NCBI GenBank assembly: GCA_036276735.1
Contig: DASUOH010000010.1
Coordinates: 1-40,780, forward strand
DNA: 40,780 nt
Direction of reading: 5' to 3'
DNA from: VRUE01 sp036276735
Lineage (GTDB): Bacteria; Actinomycetota; Thermoleophilia; Solirubrobacterales; 70-9
The stretch's first letter is position 1. Each line of letters opens with the position of its first letter. Below are positions 27,887 to 36,183 of this stretch, piece by piece. The notes under the pieces were generated by a model. It had not been told where the DNA came from. It ran no database searches and worked only from the letters and a program-made list of their open reading frames with translations. Both the position numbers and the translations under genes were made by a program.

Positions 27887-28759
27887 ATGGAACGACCCGC
27901 CCTGCACCGCGCCGTCACCGAGCTCGGTGAGAACGAGGCCCTCGACCCGCCCGCGCGCAAGCTGCTCGACGTTGCTCAGGGCGCGCTGAAGCCCGGAAGG
28001 TTGCGCGACGCGCTGAGCGGCACCTTCCTGGGCCACGCCCTGCACCCGCTGATGACCGACCTGCCGATTGGCTCGTGGACGAGCGCGCTGGTCCTCGACG
28101 CGGTCGGCGGCCGCGAGAGCAGGGGCGCGGCCCGCAAGCTGGTCGGCACCGGCATCCTTGCCTCGCTGCCGACGGCCCTCACCGGCGCGGTCGAGTGGGC
28201 CGACAGCGCCGGCCGTCGGGCCAGCACCCGCCGTATCGGACTCGTCCACGCGGCGGCCAACGTGACGGCGCTCAGCTTTTTCAGCGGCTCCTACCTGGCG
28301 CGGCGGCGCGGCCGCAGCGGCCGGGTCACGGCGCTGATGGGGGGAGCAGCTCTGGCCGTCGGTGGCCACCTCGGCGGTCATCTCTCCTACGTCAACGGCG
28401 AGGGGGTCGCCGTCACCACTTTCGAATCCGGTCCCGCGGACTGGACGCCGACGGTTCTCGCGACGGAGCTCGTCGAGGGACGGCCGGCCTGCGCTGTCGC
28501 GGGGGACGTGCCGGTCCTCCTAGTGCGCGAAGGAGAGCGGATCCACGCCCTGGCGAACCGCTGCAACCACCGCGGCGGTCCGCTGCACGAAGGGGAGGTC
28601 CGCGACGGCACGATCACCTGTCCCTGGCACGGCAGCATCTTCCGGCTCGCCGACGGCGATCTCGAGCGCGGCCCGGCCGCTTCACCCCAGCCCGCCTTCG
28701 AGGCGCGGGTGCAGGAAGGCCGGGTCCAGGTCCGTCAAGTCACCGATCCGACCCCCTGA
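27887..28759 (+). CDS. DUF2231 membrane domain fused to a Rieske [2Fe-2S] domain
   Basis: 290 residues, starting 3 bases after the previous stop. Residues about 30-175 match DUF2231: 'GHALHPLMTDLPIGSWTSAL', 'ASLPTALTGAVEWADS' and 'GHLGGHLSYVNGEGV', with about four membrane spans. Residues about 185-285 are a Rieske domain with C-x-H in 'NRCNHRGGPLHEG' and C-x2-H in 'CPWHGSIFRLADGDL', binding a [2Fe-2S] cluster. The fusion suggests electron transfer at the membrane, possibly with the adjacent flavoenzyme. Ends at a hairpin shared with the convergent uvsE gene. Confidence 0.9.
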   Translation: MERPALHRAVTELGENEALDPPARKLLDVAQGALKPGRLRDALSGTFLGHALHPLMTDLPIGSWTSALVLDAVGGRESRGAARKLVGTGILASLPTALTGAVEWADSAGRRASTRRIGLVHAAANVTALSFFSGSYLARRRGRSGRVTALMGGAALAVGGHLGGHLSYVNGEGVAVTTFESGPADWTPTVLATELVEGRPACAVAGDVPVLLVREGERIHALANRCNHRGGPLHEGEVRDGTITCPWHGSIFRLADGDLERGPAASPQPAFEARVQEGRVQVRQVTDPTP

Positions 28760-28777
28760 TCGAGACTTCGGCTGACT

Positions 28778-29782
28778 TTATGACCCTATGGGGTCATCAA
28801 CTTGGCCAAAGTTGCCGGGGACGACGATCCCGCCCCGCTCCCAGCCGAACCCGCGATCGCAGAGCTGCTCGCGCAGCCGCAGCAGAGCCAAATCCTTCGC
28901 CTTGGCCTCGAGCATCACGTCGAAGTCGAGACCCGCCGCGGGGCCGCGCAGGAACGCCTCGAAGCCGATCGGGTCGATCAGGTCAGCGTGGGCGCGGAGC
29001 GGCGGCAAGATGAGACGGCGCTCGACCCGCCGTCCGCGCCGAAGCTTGTGCTCCTCGACAGCGGTACGTGGCGAGGAGTAGTGGACCTTCGGCGCGACGA
29101 CCTCCGGCCAGGTGGCCAGGGCAAGGCGCAGCGCCTCGTCATTGGGGATTCGCTCGGGGTCGTGGCAGCGATGGTGGAGTGCGTCCCAGACGATCCGCAG
29201 CCCCGTTCGCTGCGACAGCGCCAGCACGTCGGCCAGTCCGAAACGGCGGTCGTCGTTCTCGATCACGAGGCGTTTCCGCGCCGCGTCGCTCAGCAACTCG
29301 AAGCCGGCGAGGAAGCGGTCGAGTGCCGCCTCGGTGCCGCCAGCGCCGCCGCCGACGTGGAGGACGACGACCGCCTCCGGCCCCAAGCCCATCGCGTCGA
29401 GGACCGAGGCCTGCAGCTCCAGGTCCAGCACCGCGCCTTGGCGGACCGCCTCGTCCTCGGAATTGAGCACGACGTACTGGCCGGGATGGAAGGAGAGGCG
29501 GAGGTCGGCGCCTTGCGCCCTCTCGCCCAGCTCCGCCAGCTCCGGGGCGCATTCCTCGACCTGTCCGCGGAACTGCGGCATCTCCGGGTGGCTGCCGTAG
29601 GGGACGAGGCCCGAGGCCATCCGGTACATCCGCACGTCCTCGGCCTCGAGGTAGTCGAAGATCGCCGCCAGCCGTTGCAGCGAGACGCGGAGGTGGGGAC
29701 CAGACTGCCAGCGCCGCGTGTCGTGCGAGGGCAGCCCGCCGCCGCCGAGGACCTTGACCGCGAATCCGAGCCGGTAGGACAC
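28778..29782 (-). CDS. uvsE: UV damage DNA endonuclease
   Basis: 334 residues from GTG 29782. UvsE/UVDE TIM-barrel marks: 'RLGFAVKVLGGGGLPSHDTR', 'MYRMASGLVPYGSHPEMP', 'LSFHPGQYVVLNSEDEAV', 'VVLHVGGGAGG', 'RLVIENDDRRFGLADVLAL', 'IVWDALHHRCHDPERI' and 'VHYSSPRTAVEEHKL'. The His, Glu and Asp residues in these motifs bind the metal cluster. It nicks DNA 5' to UV photoproducts in an alternative excision pathway. A TAGTCC box lies 5 bases before the start on the minus strand, suggesting a leaderless transcript. The gene is followed by sufD on the opposite side of a 37-base gap. Confidence 0.93.
   Translation of the reverse strand: MSYRLGFAVKVLGGGGLPSHDTRRWQSGPHLRVSLQRLAAIFDYLEAEDVRMYRMASGLVPYGSHPEMPQFRGQVEECAPELAELGERAQGADLRLSFHPGQYVVLNSEDEAVRQGAVLDLELQASVLDAMGLGPEAVVVLHVGGGAGGTEAALDRFLAGFELLSDAARKRLVIENDDRRFGLADVLALSQRTGLRIVWDALHHRCHDPERIPNDEALRLALATWPEVVAPKVHYSSPRTAVEEHKLRRGRRVERRLILPPLRAHADLIDPIGFEAFLRGPAAGLDFDVMLEAKAKDLALLRLREQLCDRGFGWERGGIVVPGNFGQVDDPIGS
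28780..28797. terminator. Bidirectional hairpin between convergent genes
   Basis: ATGACCC (28780-28786), TATG, GGGTCAT (28791-28797) form a perfect 7-bp stem with a 4-nt loop. It starts at the last base of the uvsE stop codon (28778-28780) and lies 21 bases after the Rieske stop, so it extends into the 3' end of the uvsE coding sequence and could end transcripts from both sides. No T-run. Confidence 0.5.
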
Positions 29783-29819
29783 GCCTGGGACTACCCGGCA
29801 GGGCTGGCCGGCAGGCGTT

Positions 29820-30929
29820 CTAAAGAATCTCGGCGAGGCGCCGCTCGAGCGCGGCGGAGACCTGCTCGCGCACCGGGCCCTCGGCGAGGCGCTCGACCAG
29901 GGACTCGAGGAAGCCCTCGACGATCACCGATTTGGCCGCTGCCGGGTCGAGCCCGCGCGAGGTCAGGTAGAAGAGCTGGTCGCGGTCGATCTGCGCGATC
30001 GCGGCGGCGTGCGTGCAGCGCACGTCGTCGGCTTCGATCTCGAGGCCGGGTATCGCGTCGGCGTGGGCGTCGGGGGAGAGCAGCAGGTTGCGGCTCTCCT
30101 GGAAGGCGTCGGTCTGCTGGGCGCCCGGGTCGACCCGGATCATCCCGCGCCACACCGCCGTCGCGCCCGCCGCGAGCACGCCGCGGAAGGCGAGGTCGGA
30201 GTTCGTGTTGGGCGCCGCGTGCTCCTGGGTCGTGTCGTAGTCGATGTGCTGACCCGCGCCTGCCGCGTAGCCGCCGGTCACCCGCGCCTCGGAGCCTCGG
30301 CCGGCGAGGTTGGTCTCCATTCGCACCTTGCCGCGGCCGGAGCCGAACCCGAGCGTCGTCCAGTCGAGGCGACCGTCTCGCTCGACCTGGGCCCGCTGGC
30401 TCGAGAAGATCCAGGCCCGCTCGGAGAGGTCCTGGGTGGAGACGTAGCGCAGCGTCGCGCCCTCGCCGACATGCAGCTCGACCACGGAATTGAGCAGTGC
30501 GTCGGTCTCGTCGTCGGCTGAGGAGCAGTGCTCCCAGACCTCCGCCTCGGCGCCCTCTTCGAGCACGACCAGCGTCCGCCAGAAGACGGCCGCGCCGCTC
30601 TCGTCGAGCGGAACCTCGACCTTGATCGGCTCGGTGACGCTCACTCCCGCCGGCACGTGGACGAGCACGCCGTCGCGCCAGCCGGCGTCGTTGCGGGCGA
30701 CGAAGGGGTCCTCGCCCGGCGCCAGCCCGTAGAGCCGTCCCTCGACTAGCTCCGGACGAGACTCGACCGCCTCGGCCAGCGGCAGCACCGTGGCCCCCTC
30801 GCTGGAGCCGAGCGTTGCACCGGCCGCAGCCGGCTCGTAGGCGTCGAGGTCGAGCTGCGAGAGGTCGGTGAATTCCCACCCCTTCGTCTTCTGGTCCGGA
30901 AGGGGTGGGAGGGTGGCCAACTCAGCCAA
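29820..30929 (-). CDS. sufD: Fe-S cluster scaffold subunit SufD
   Basis: 369 residues. The C-terminal SufBD core has 'GEGATLRYVSTQDLSERAWI', 'TNLAGRGSEARVTGGYAAGA', 'NTNSDLAFRGVLAAGATAVW', 'DAFQESRNLLLSPDAHADAI', 'GLEIEADDVRCTHAAAIAQI' with the conserved Cys and His, and 'FYLTSRGLDPAAAKSVIVEG'. SufD pairs with SufB and SufC to build and release Fe-S clusters in the cytoplasm. The start overlaps the sufB stop by 8 bases, so the two are translationally coupled. Last gene of the Rieske-sufB-sufD unit. Confidence 0.94.
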   Translation of the reverse strand: MAELATLPPLPDQKTKGWEFTDLSQLDLDAYEPAAAGATLGSSEGATVLPLAEAVESRPELVEGRLYGLAPGEDPFVARNDAGWRDGVLVHVPAGVSVTEPIKVEVPLDESGAAVFWRTLVVLEEGAEAEVWEHCSSADDETDALLNSVVELHVGEGATLRYVSTQDLSERAWIFSSQRAQVERDGRLDWTTLGFGSGRGKVRMETNLAGRGSEARVTGGYAAGAGQHIDYDTTQEHAAPNTNSDLAFRGVLAAGATAVWRGMIRVDPGAQQTDAFQESRNLLLSPDAHADAIPGLEIEADDVRCTHAAAIAQIDRDQLFYLTSRGLDPAAAKSVIVEGFLESLVERLAEGPVREQVSAALERRLAEIL

Positions 30930-32355
30930 TCGAGCCCTCCATCTGCAACTCGATCAGCCGGTTCAGCTCGACCGCGTACTCCATCGGCAGCTCCTTGGTG
31001 ACCGGCTCGATGAAGCCGTTGACGATCATCTTGGAGGCCTCCTCCTCGTCGAGCCCGTGGCTCTGCAGATAGAAGACCTGCTCGTCGCCGATCTTCGAGA
31101 CGGTCGCCTCGTGGCCGACGTCGGCGTCGTTCTCGTCGATCCGGATCGTCGGGTAGGTGTCTGAGCGCGAGTCCTCGTCGAGCAGCAGTGCATCGCAGAC
31201 GACTTTGGAGCGCGATTCGCTCGCCCCGTTCGCCACCTCGAGCAGGCCGCGGTAGGTGCTGCGGCCGCCGTCCTTGGAGATCGACTTGGAGAAGATCGAG
31301 GACGAGGTCTTCGGTGCGCCGTGGATGATCTTGCCGCCGGCGTCCTGGTGCTGACCCTCGCCCGCGAAGGCGATCGAGAGGATCTCGCCGTGTGCTTCGC
31401 GGCCGAGCAGGTAGATCGACGGGTACTTCATCGTCAGTTTCGAGCCGAGGTTGCAGTCGACCCACTCCATCGTCGCCTTCTCCTGCGCGACAGCGCGCTT
31501 GGTGACGAGGTTGTAGACGTTCTGCGACCAGTTCTGGACGGTCGTGTAGCGGACCCGCGAGCTCGGCTTGGCCATGATCTCGACCACGGCCGAGTGCAGC
31601 GAGTCGGTCGAGTAGACGGGCGCCGTGCAGCCCTCGATGTAGTGGACGTCGGAGCCCTCCTCGGCGATGATCAGCGTCCGCTCGAACTGCCCCATGTTCT
31701 CGGTGTTGATGCGGAAGTAGGCCTGCAGCGGCATCGCGACCGAGACGCCGGCTGGCACGTAGACGAACGAGCCTCCAGACCAGACCGCCGAGTTGAGCGC
31801 CGCCAATTTGTTGTCGTTGGGCGGGATGATCGTCGCCCAGTACTCGCGGACGAGATCCTCGTGCTCGCGCAGGGCCGTGTCCATGTCGGTGAAGATCACG
31901 CCCTGGGCCTCGAGCTTCTCGTTGACCTGGTGGTAGACGACCTCCGACTCGTACTGGGCGCCTACCCCGGAGAGGAATTTGCGCTCCGCCTCGGGGATGC
32001 CGAGCCGGTCGAACGTGTTCTTGATGTCCTCCGGGACCTCGTCCCAGTTCTGGCTGTTCTTTTCCGACGCCCGCACGAAGTAGTGGATGTCTTCGAAGTC
32101 GATCTGGTGGAGGTTGCCGCCCCAGTTCGGGGTCGGGCGGCTTTCGAAGTGCTCGAGCGCCTTGAGGCGGAAGTCGCGCATCCACTGCGGCTCGTCCTTG
32201 TAGTCGGAGATTGATTCGACGACTTCGCGCGACAGGCCCTTGGGGGCTTTGTAGGCGTAACCGGTCTCGGGGTCGCTGAAGCCGAACTTCTCCTTGTAGT
32301 CGGCGTTGATTCCCGCCAGCTCTCTTTTCTCTGCGACTGCCTCGGGCGTTGCCAT
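30922..32355 (-). CDS. sufB: Fe-S cluster assembly protein SufB
   Basis: 477 residues from ATG 32355 (MATPEAVAEKREL); the frame is open further but upstream overlaps the Rieske gene in the wrong frame. SufB marks: 'YKEKFGFSDPETGYAYKAPK', 'FDRLGIPEAERKFLSGVGAQ', 'SGGSFVYVPAGVSVAMPLQA', 'GCTAPVYSTDSLHSAVVEIM', 'NWSQNVYNLVTKRA' and 'TYPTIRIDENDADVGHEATV'. The Cys in GCTAP is conserved. It is the cluster-carrying scaffold of the SufBC(2)D complex. It starts 4 bases after the Rieske gene and is coupled to sufD. Confidence 0.96.
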   Translation of the reverse strand: MATPEAVAEKRELAGINADYKEKFGFSDPETGYAYKAPKGLSREVVESISDYKDEPQWMRDFRLKALEHFESRPTPNWGGNLHQIDFEDIHYFVRASEKNSQNWDEVPEDIKNTFDRLGIPEAERKFLSGVGAQYESEVVYHQVNEKLEAQGVIFTDMDTALREHEDLVREYWATIIPPNDNKLAALNSAVWSGGSFVYVPAGVSVAMPLQAYFRINTENMGQFERTLIIAEEGSDVHYIEGCTAPVYSTDSLHSAVVEIMAKPSSRVRYTTVQNWSQNVYNLVTKRAVAQEKATMEWVDCNLGSKLTMKYPSIYLLGREAHGEILSIAFAGEGQHQDAGGKIIHGAPKTSSSIFSKSISKDGGRSTYRGLLEVANGASESRSKVVCDALLLDEDSRSDTYPTIRIDENDADVGHEATVSKIGDEQVFYLQSHGLDEEEASKMIVNGFIEPVTKELPMEYAVELNRLIELQMEGSIG

Positions 32356-32359
32356 GGCG

Positions 32360-32686
32360 TCAGACCTCCAGGACGATGGTGTCGTCCACGACGGTCGTCG
32401 TGAACGTACGCACGGGAGCATAGGCGGGGAGCGTCTTCGGCTTGCCGCTGGTCAGGTCGAAGAGCGAGCCGTGCCGCGGGCACTCGACCGTGCAGGTCGA
32501 GGCGTCGAACTCGCCCTCGGCGAGCGGCCCGTCGTCGTGCGAGCAGCGGTCCTCGATCGCGTAGAGCTTCCCGTCGCAGTTGAAGACCCCGATCTTGTCA
32601 CCCTCGTGCTCGACCAGCCGCATCTGGCCGGGCGGCAGCTCGGCGAGCGGGCAGACTGGGATGGAAGTTCCTGCGGTGTCCGGCAT
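32360..32686 (-). CDS. Rieske-type ferredoxin of the suf locus
   Basis: 108 residues, a stand-alone Rieske [2Fe-2S] domain: C-x-H in 'DRCSHDDGPLAEGEF' and C-x2-H in 'ECPRHGSLFDLTSGK', with the closing 'LPAYAPVRTFTTTVVDD'. Small Rieske ferredoxins of this kind accompany suf genes in many actinobacteria and may supply electrons or act as a first acceptor of clusters; this role is inferred. It is the first gene of the minus-strand unit with sufB and sufD. The candidate Rrf2 operator lies 83-105 bases upstream. Confidence 0.88.
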   Translation of the reverse strand: MPDTAGTSIPVCPLAELPPGQMRLVEHEGDKIGVFNCDGKLYAIEDRCSHDDGPLAEGEFDASTCTVECPRHGSLFDLTSGKPKTLPAYAPVRTFTTTVVDDTIVLEV

Positions 32687-32768
32687 AGAGATGTTGCTCC
32701 TCGCGGGAGGCCGCGGACGCCTCGCGGGCGATACCGGGCTCCCGCCTCGCTCGTGCGGGTTGAGACTT

Positions 32769-32791
32769 AATCCTACTTCTACAGTCGGATT
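32769..32791. promoter_or_regulatory. Candidate Rrf2 operator of the Rieske-sufBD unit
   Basis: AATCCTACT (32769-32777), 5 bases, AGTCGGATT (32783-32791): a near-perfect inverted repeat with one mismatched pair. The same layout with the same left half-site is found at 36661-36683, in front of the Rrf2 gene itself. It lies in the 185-bp gap between the divergent Rieske and VOC genes, so it might affect both. Operator identity is inferred from the shared sequence and the linked regulator. Confidence 0.65.
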
Positions 32792-32871
32792 TTAGCGGGC
32801 GCGGCCGATGAGTTTCCGACTCGCGGCCGGTCTCTAGATTTGAAAGCGGCCTTCGAACGAGAGGAGCAGCG

Positions 32872-33669
32872 ATGCCCGAGATGACCACCCACGCCCCCGG
32901 CACCTTTTGCTGGATCGACCTGGGAACCCCTGACCAAGATGCCGCCGGCCGGTTCTACGGTGCGCTCTTCGGCTGGGAGCAGCAGGAGGACGAGAACGCC
33001 GAGCAGACGGGCGGCTACCGAGTTGCCACCCTGCGCGGCCAGGCGATCGGCGGCGTGATGAAGCTGATGGAAGAGGGACAGCCGCCGGCTTGGTCGAGCT
33101 ACGTCTGTGTCGAGGACGTCGACGCGACGGTCACCAGGGCGAAAGAGGCGGGGGGCAGCGCCATGTTCGAGCCGATGGACGTGCTCGACTACGGCCGCAT
33201 GGCCTTCATCGTCGATCCGACCGGCGCCGCGCTGGGCCTCTGGCAGCCCGGCCGCAACAAGGGCGCCGGGCTCGCGGGCGAGACGGGCGCGATGACCTGG
33301 AACGAGCTCAACACGCGCGACGTGCCGGCGGCCAAGGAGTTCTACGCGGACGTCCTCGGCTGGTCCTACGAAGACAGCGAGTTCGAGGGAACGGGCAGCT
33401 ACACGGCGATCAAGCTGGGCGAGCAGATGATCGGGGGGATCCTCGACGTCACCGAGCGAGTCCCGGCCGAGGTCCCCGCCCACTGGCTCGTCTACTTCGC
33501 GGTCGACGAGGCCGACGCAACGGTGGCGACGGCGAAGCAGCGGGGCGCCGAGATCCCCGCCGGCCCGTTCGACATCCCCCAGGTAGGCCGCATCGCAGTT
33601 GTCAAAGATCCCTGGGGCGCCTGGTTTGCCGTGATCCAGCCGGATCCGGCGATGCAGCAGGGCTCTTAG
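32872..33669 (+). CDS. Two-domain VOC (glyoxalase-fold) protein
   Basis: 265 residues from ATG 32872 with GAGAGGAGC upstream. Two VOC domains in tandem, residues about 9-125 ('GTFCWIDLGTPDQDAAGRFY', 'IVDPTGAALGLWQPG') and 137-258 ('MTWNELNTRDVPAAKEFYAD', 'VKDPWGAWFAVIQPD'). This is the form often annotated as hydrolase or glyoxalase-like in actinobacteria. The metal-binding His/Glu set of glyoxalase I is not complete, so the reaction is unknown. It is the only plus-strand gene inside the suf region, separating the two suf units, and its stop overlaps the sufU stop by 4 bases. Confidence 0.9.
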   Translation: MPEMTTHAPGTFCWIDLGTPDQDAAGRFYGALFGWEQQEDENAEQTGGYRVATLRGQAIGGVMKLMEEGQPPAWSSYVCVEDVDATVTRAKEAGGSAMFEPMDVLDYGRMAFIVDPTGAALGLWQPGRNKGAGLAGETGAMTWNELNTRDVPAAKEFYADVLGWSYEDSEFEGTGSYTAIKLGEQMIGGILDVTERVPAEVPAHWLVYFAVDEADATVATAKQRGAEIPAGPFDIPQVGRIAVVKDPWGAWFAVIQPDPAMQQGS

Positions 33670-34103
33670 GCCGAGCCGAGGTCGGCGGCCGCCTCGCTGG
33701 GGCTGCCGGCCTCGCCCTCGTCCTCCCATTCGGCGGCCTGGCCGAGGCTGGCGCTCTTGACCACCTTCAGTCCCAGCATCGCGCACTTCATCCGCGTCGC
33801 CGAGATCTCGATTCCAAGCAGGTCGAGGACGAAGTCCTTGGGGAGCCGCAGCAGCTCCTCGCGCGTCTTACCGACCAGCTCGTCGGTGAGCAGCGAGGTC
33901 GCGGCGGTCGAGATGGCGCAGCCCTGCCCCTCGAAGGCCACCTCGGCGACCCGACCATCCGCGTCGAGGCGCAGCATCAGGTGCTGCTCGTCGCCGCAGA
34001 ACGGATTGGTGTCCTCGAACTCGAGGTCGGCTTTCTCCAGCCGCCCGAAGTTGTGCGGCCGCTTGTAGTGCTCGAGGATCTGCTCTCGGTACAGCTCGTC
34101 CAT
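33666..34103 (-). CDS. sufU: SufU-type Fe-S scaffold / sulfurtransferase
   Basis: 145 residues. The three conserved cysteines are in 'DTNPFCGDEQHLML', 'FEGQGCAISTAATSLL' and 'RMKCAMLGLKVVKSAS'; the Asp after the first is also present, as needed for zinc binding. The 18-21 residue insertion before the last Cys marks SufU rather than IscU. It takes sulfur from SufS and passes it to SufBCD. The start lies 16 bases after the sufS stop. The C-terminus carries an acidic Glu/Ala tail. Convergent with the VOC gene. Confidence 0.94.
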   Translation of the reverse strand: MDELYREQILEHYKRPHNFGRLEKADLEFEDTNPFCGDEQHLMLRLDADGRVAEVAFEGQGCAISTAATSLLTDELVGKTREELLRLPKDFVLDLLGIEISATRMKCAMLGLKVVKSASLGQAAEWEDEGEAGSPSEAAADLGSA

Positions 34104-34119
34104 CAGGCGCCGCGGCCTT

Positions 34120-35385
34120 TCACAGCCCGAAGACCTTTCGCGCGTCGTGGAGCCCCTCGACGAGGCGGTCGATCTCCTCGGGCACGGTGTGGACGGCGAA
34201 GCTGGCGCGCGCGGTGGCGGGGACTCCGAGCCGCTCCATCAGCGGCTGGGCGCAGTGGTGGCCGGCGCGCACGGCGACCGCGTGGCGGTCGAGGATCTCG
34301 GAGACGTCGTGGGCGTGGACGCCCTCCAGCTCGAAGCTGACCGGGCCGATGCGCTCGTCTCCCGCGGGCGGCCCGAAGACGCGCAGCCCCGGCACTTCGG
34401 CGAGGCGCTCCAGCGTGTAGCCGGCGATCTCGCGCTCATGGGCGAGCACCGCGTCCATGCCGAGGCTGTCGACCCAGCGCAACGCCGAGGCCATCCCGAT
34501 CGCCTGGGCGATCGCCGGCGTTCCCGCCTCGAAGCGTGCGGGGGGGTCGGCATACGTCGTGCCCTCCTTGGTGACCTTGCGGATCATCGAGCCGCCGCCG
34601 AGGAAGGGCGGCATCTCGCGCAGCAGCTCCAGCCGGCCCCAGAGCGCGCCGATGCCGGTCGGCGCATACAGCTTGTGGCCGGTGATCGCGTAGAAGTCGA
34701 CGCCCAGCGCGGCCATGTCGAGCGGCAGCTTCGGCGCCGCCTGGGCGCCGTCGGCGAGGACCAGCGCTCCTGCCGCGTGCGCCAAGCGCGCGATCTCGGG
34801 CAGCGGGTTCTCGGTGCCGAGCACGTTGGAGACGTGGGTCACCGCGACCAGCTTCGGTCCGCGCTCCAGCAGCGTCGCCAGCGCCGCCATGTCGAGGAGC
34901 CCCTCCCCGGTCACCGGCACCCAGTCGATCTCCGCCCCGACCCGCTCGGCCAACTGCTGCCAGGGGACGACGTTCGAGTGGTGCTCCATCTCGGTCAGCA
35001 CGATCCGGTCGCCGGCCCGCAGGTTGGCGTCGCCCCAGGCCCGCGCCACCAGGTTGATCGCCTCGGTCGCGTTGCGGACGAAGACGACCTCGCGGCGGTC
35101 CGCCGCGCCGATGTGGTCGGCGACGGTCGCCCGGGCGCCCTCGTAGGCGGCCGTCGCCTCGGCCGACATCGTGTGGGCGCCGCGGTGGACGTTGGAGTGG
35201 TGGGTGCGCTCGTAGCGGTCCACCGCCTGGATCGAGGCCAGGACCCGCTGTGAGCTGGCGCCGCTGTCGAGGTAGGCGACGGGCCGCCCGTTCACCTCGC
35301 GCGCGAGCGCGGGGAACGCGGCGCGGATCTTCTCAGCGTCGAGTGCCGGCGCCGCCGCTGGGGCTTTCGTGGTCGCCGGCTCCAT
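34120..35385 (-). CDS. sufS: Cysteine desulfurase SufS
   Basis: 421 residues. PLP enzyme marks: 'VAYLDSGASSQRVLASIQAV', 'TEMEHHSNVVPWQQLAERVG', 'LADGAQAAPKLPLDM', the PLP lysine in 'YAITGHKLYAPTGIGALWGR', and the catalytic Cys in 'AVRAGHHCAQPLMERLG'. The short loop before that Cys is the type II (SufS) form. It releases sulfur from cysteine for transfer to SufU. It starts 4 bases after the sufC stop. The N-terminal 18 residues are Ala/Pro/Lys-rich and probably flexible. Confidence 0.95.
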   Translation of the reverse strand: MEPATTKAPAAAPALDAEKIRAAFPALAREVNGRPVAYLDSGASSQRVLASIQAVDRYERTHHSNVHRGAHTMSAEATAAYEGARATVADHIGAADRREVVFVRNATEAINLVARAWGDANLRAGDRIVLTEMEHHSNVVPWQQLAERVGAEIDWVPVTGEGLLDMAALATLLERGPKLVAVTHVSNVLGTENPLPEIARLAHAAGALVLADGAQAAPKLPLDMAALGVDFYAITGHKLYAPTGIGALWGRLELLREMPPFLGGGSMIRKVTKEGTTYADPPARFEAGTPAIAQAIGMASALRWVDSLGMDAVLAHEREIAGYTLERLAEVPGLRVFGPPAGDERIGPVSFELEGVHAHDVSEILDRHAVAVRAGHHCAQPLMERLGVPATARASFAVHTVPEEIDRLVEGLHDARKVFGL

Positions 35386-35389
35386 CGGG

Positions 35390-36157
35390 TCAGGCGGAGG
35401 CGCCCGCCACCTCCTCGCGGATCCAGCCGTAGCCCTTCTCCTCGAGCTGGCTGACCAGCTCGGGGCCGCCTTCCTTGACGATCCGTCCCTCGAACATCAC
35501 GTGGACCGAGTCGGGCTTGACCATGTGGAGGATGCGCTGGTAGTGGGTGATGATCAGCACACCCATGTCCGGCCCGGCGAACTTGTTGACGCCATCGGCG
35601 ACGACCCGCAGCGCATCGATGTCGAGGCCGGAGTCGGTCTCGTCGAGCACCGCGATCTCGGGCCGCAGTAGCGCCAGCTGCAGCAGCTCCATCCGCTTCT
35701 TCTCACCGCCCGAGAAGCCGTCGTTGAGGTAGCGGCTGGAGAAGTCTTTCGGGATGTTGGCCAGCTCCATCGCCTCCTGGGCGACCTTCGCGAACTCTTT
35801 GATCTTGATCTCCGGCTCGCCCTGCGCCTCGCGCCGCGCGTTGAGGATCATCCGCAGGTACTTGCTGACCGACACGCCGGGGATCGCCACCGGGTACTGG
35901 AAGGCCATGAAGAGGCCGGCGCGCGAGCGCTCGTCCGGATCGGCCTCGGTCATGTCCTCGCCCTTGAAGACGATCGAGCCCTCGGTCACCTCGAGGGACG
36001 GATGACCCATGATCGCGTTGGCGAGGGTCGACTTGCCGGAGCCGTTTGGGCCCATCAGCGCGTGAACCTTGCCCTTCTCGACGTCGAGATCGAGGCCGCG
36101 AAGGATCTCCTTGCCCTCGGCGCTCACGTGCAGGTTGCGAATTTCCAGCTCAGCCAT
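35390..36157 (-). CDS. sufC: Fe-S assembly ATPase SufC
   Basis: 255 residues. ABC ATPase with Walker A 'GPNGSGKST' (36-44), Q-loop 'FMAFQYPVAIPGVSVSKYLR', signature 'FSGGEKKRMELLQLAL', Walker B 'IAVLDETDSGLDIDALRVV' and H-loop 'VLIITHYQRIL'. It is the standard SufC form that drives SufB-SufD rearrangement. The start codon lies 26 bases from the Rrf2 stop, and sufS follows after 4 bases. The last residues (WIREEVAGASA) are normal for the family. Confidence 0.96.
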   Translation of the reverse strand: MAELEIRNLHVSAEGKEILRGLDLDVEKGKVHALMGPNGSGKSTLANAIMGHPSLEVTEGSIVFKGEDMTEADPDERSRAGLFMAFQYPVAIPGVSVSKYLRMILNARREAQGEPEIKIKEFAKVAQEAMELANIPKDFSSRYLNDGFSGGEKKRMELLQLALLRPEIAVLDETDSGLDIDALRVVADGVNKFAGPDMGVLIITHYQRILHMVKPDSVHVMFEGRIVKEGGPELVSQLEEKGYGWIREEVAGASA

Positions 36158-36183
36158 GCTTCTCCGTTTCTAGGGGGTTTCCG

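Noticed and set aside
28780..28797. Relation of this hairpin to the GGTCATAGGG repeat at 8637-8658
   Set aside because: The shared letters are short and the orientation of the halves differs; it is better read as a local terminator.
28802..30493. 563-codon plus-strand ORF opposite uvsE and sufD
   Set aside because: Arg-rich shadow frame with no domain; the minus-strand genes are well supported.
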